Shown piece after piece: positions 12,218 through 12,799 of a stretch of DNA of 12,799 bases. Made by a program: the position numbers and the translations under genes. Location: contig PMCE01000221.1 of NCBI GenBank assembly GCA_003154025.1, forward strand, positions 215 to 13,013, written 5' to 3'. The DNA is from Syntrophaceae bacterium (GTDB taxonomy: Bacteria; Desulfobacterota; SM23-61). The notes under the pieces are model-generated. The model made no database searches and was not told the DNA's origin. It saw nothing but the letters and a program-made list of their open reading frames with translations. Numbering within the stretch: the stretch's first letter is position 1; each line of letters starts with the position of its first letter.

Positions 12218-12799
12218 ATGGCTTTTGAAGTCCAGATGCCAAGTCTCGGGTTGAGTATCCCCGAGGGGACGATTGAACGTTGGTTGAAAAAAGAAGGCGA
12301 CCCGGTGGAAAAAGGGGATCTTCTGGTGGTGATCATGAGCGAAAAGGTCACCGTCGATATCCCCGCCGAGGCTTCCGGCGTGCTCCTGAAGATCCTTTGC
12401 CCTGCGGGGACCAAAGTGAAGGTAGGAGAGGCCATCGCCGTCATCGGGGCCTCGGGAGAAAGGGTGGATGCCGCCCCCAAAGCGGCCGCCCTTGCTCCTA
12501 CCCCTTCCACGGCAGTCTCACCCGGTCCACCCGGCCATAAAGATAGAGGAGACCTGAGAATCTCTCCCCTGGCCATGCGGATTGCGACGGAACATGGGGT
12601 GGACGTACGCGAGGTGGCGGCCGCGTACCCGGGGAAGAAGATCGGGAAAGAGGAAGTCCTGACCTTCCTCGAACGGAAAAAGGAGAAAGAGCCCGCGAAG
12701 GAACCCGTGCCAGCCCGTGCTCCCGTAGCCGAAGCGGGGGATGAAGTCAAGCCCTTGAGCGGTCCCCTGCGCGCCATGGCCGAGCACATGGCCATGAGC
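12218..12799 (+). CDS. Dihydrolipoamide acyltransferase E2 component, N-terminal part (cut by window edge)
   Basis: The first 194 residues of the acyl-transferring core subunit are seen; the frame is still open at the right edge. Residues 2 to about 78 form a lipoyl domain (FEVQMPSLGLSIPEGTI...), with the lipoylated Lys43 predicted in MSEKVTVDIPAEASG. An Ala/Pro-rich linker (about 84-105) follows. Residues about 112-150 (RISPLAMRIATEHGVDVREV, then GKKIGKEEVLTFLE) are the peripheral subunit-binding domain that holds E1 or E3. A second charged Pro/Ala linker leads to LSGPLRAMAEHMAMS, the beginning of the catalytic acyltransferase domain. There is a single lipoyl domain, as in AcoC and many bacterial branched-chain E2s. 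AAGGAG at 12206-12211 supports the start. It receives the acyl group from the E1 encoded upstream and passes it to CoA. Confidence 0.92.
   Translation, partial: MAFEVQMPSLGLSIPEGTIERWLKKEGDPVEKGDLLVVIMSEKVTVDIPAEASGVLLKILCPAGTKVKVGEAIAVIGASGERVDAAPKAAALAPTPSTAVSPGPPGHKDRGDLRISPLAMRIATEHGVDVREVAAAYPGKKIGKEEVLTFLERKKEKEPAKEPVPARAPVAEAGDEVKPLSGPLRAMAEHMAMS

Overview
The window is a GC-rich stretch of bacterial chromosome. Every supported gene is on the + strand with short spacers: one gene cut by the left edge, nine complete genes and one gene cut by the right edge. The gene style (strong GGAGG-type ribosome sites, HAAT-family ABC importer, acyl-CoA synthetase, SDR, 2-oxoacid dehydrogenase, and short dispersed inverted repeats built from repeated words in the spacers) resembles anaerobic or metabolically versatile Desulfobacterota (former Deltaproteobacteria) and similar soil or sediment lineages. 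No rRNA or marker gene is present, so this is an inference. I see no phage, transposase, tRNA, rRNA or CRISPR array.

Layout. (1) 1-258: C-terminus of a LacI/GalR-family regulator. (2) 367-6104: a transport operon made of a periplasmic substrate-binding protein, a LivH-type permease, a single polypeptide fusing a LivM-type permease to a LivG-type ATPase, a LivF-type ATPase and an amidohydrolase-2 family enzyme. The last four are tightly packed or overlapping, and the operon ends at a hairpin plus T-run near 6192-6226. (3) 6308-7354: a medium-chain zinc alcohol dehydrogenase, bracketed by two related palindromic elements (about 6191-6294 and 7382-7458). (4) 7508-9124: an AMP-forming acyl-CoA synthetase. 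(5) 9226-9990: a short-chain dehydrogenase. (6) 10039 to the right edge: E1 alpha, E1 beta and the start of E2 of an acetoin/pyruvate-type 2-oxoacid dehydrogenase complex. E3 or lipoylation genes may lie beyond the edge.

Read together this looks like a catabolic locus. A small organic molecule, not necessarily an amino acid, is imported by the Liv-type transporter. The amidohydrolase may hydrolyse or decarboxylate it, one or both dehydrogenases may oxidise a hydroxyl group, and the resulting ketol or 2-oxoacid may be cleaved to acyl-CoA by the TPP/lipoate complex, with the ligase activating free acid. The LacI-type protein is a candidate regulator. The substrate cannot be named from sequence alone; acetoin or 2,3-butanediol-like chemistry is one option for the right half.

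The most unusual non-coding content is a series of inverted repeats in the spacers. There is a 71-bp element with 11-bp terminal inverted repeats and a perfect 28-bp palindrome (7382-7452), and a related copy lies upstream of the dehydrogenase. Three further unrelated imperfect inverted repeats, with arms of 23-25 bp, sit just upstream of the SDR, E1 beta and E2 genes.
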